From positions 1-33,743 of the forward strand of contig DGJT01000042.1 in NCBI GenBank assembly GCA_002387565.1: a stretch of DNA of 33,743 nt, in the 5' to 3' direction. The notes beneath the pieces are model-generated. The model saw only the letters and a program-made list of their open reading frames with translations. It did no database searches and was not told the origin of the DNA. Positions 33,720 through 33,743 of the stretch are shown here, one piece after another (position 1 is the first letter of the stretch; each line of letters starts with the position of its first letter). Source of the stretch: Akkermansiaceae bacterium UBA4589. GTDB lineage: Bacteria > Verrucomicrobiota > Verrucomicrobiia > Verrucomicrobiales > Akkermansiaceae. The position numbers and the translations under genes were made by a program.

Positions 33720-33743
33720 TCACACTACACGACAAAAAATAGG

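Noticed and set aside
1..33743. A defence island, CRISPR array, prophage or biosynthetic cluster.
   Set aside because: No repeat arrays, integrase, phage structural genes, restriction, toxin-antitoxin or synthase genes were found. AddAB and the helicase here look like housekeeping recombination enzymes.

Overview
This is an ordinary chromosomal stretch, about 40% G+C by eye, from a bacterium with compact gene packing. It carries about 23 intact protein genes, most of them housekeeping. I see no rRNA, tRNA, CRISPR array or prophage. No single gene fixes the organism. Three things point towards the PVC group (Verrucomicrobiota/Lentisphaerota): a thioredoxin-like protein with the GSDWCGWC active site, a PAS-AraC one-component regulator, and an MFS-PlsC fusion with an AMP-binding-like tail. 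That assignment is an inference with moderate to low confidence. Almost no gene has a Shine-Dalgarno sequence, and several candidate promoters sit so close to the ATG that the mRNAs could be leaderless.

Layout. (1) 1-311: 3' end of an IS110-family insertion element, cut by the window edge, next to purK. (2) 312-9021, plus strand: purK-purE, then a tight run ppc-sufS-sppA-tyrS-phoU. (3) 9022-9263: non-coding gap with a long imperfect inverted repeat and a second perfect one. (4) 9264-11104, plus strand: an AT-rich, internally duplicated membrane protein and gluQ. (5) 11116-19379, minus strand, transcribed right to left: SGNH lipoprotein, Nif3-like protein, small membrane protein, aroC, membrane protein, gatB, MFS-acyltransferase. 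(6) 19439-31192, plus strand: trpS, secreted thioredoxin-like protein, then a UvrD/PcrA/Rep helicase, addB, addA, a DUF805 protein, tmk and lolD. (7) 31208-33743, minus strand: a PAS-AraC regulator just upstream of a dicarboxylate/amino-acid symporter, preceded by the broken C-terminal piece of a HlyD/M50-type efflux protein.

How the genes fit together. purK and purE perform consecutive steps of purine synthesis and overlap. tyrS, trpS, gluQ and gatB serve tRNA charging or modification. The helicase, addB and addA form a DNA repair and recombination block, with addB and addA translationally overlapped. The PAS-AraC gene and the symporter look like a regulator and its target. No wholly new multi-gene system is evident. 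The best leads are the translation-initiation style (no SD, promoters abutting start codons), a promoter that appears nested inside the terminator before the helicase gene, the structured gap at 9025-9144, the possible IS-derived RNA and promoter upstream of purK, and the apparently decayed adenylation domain at the end of the MFS-acyltransferase.
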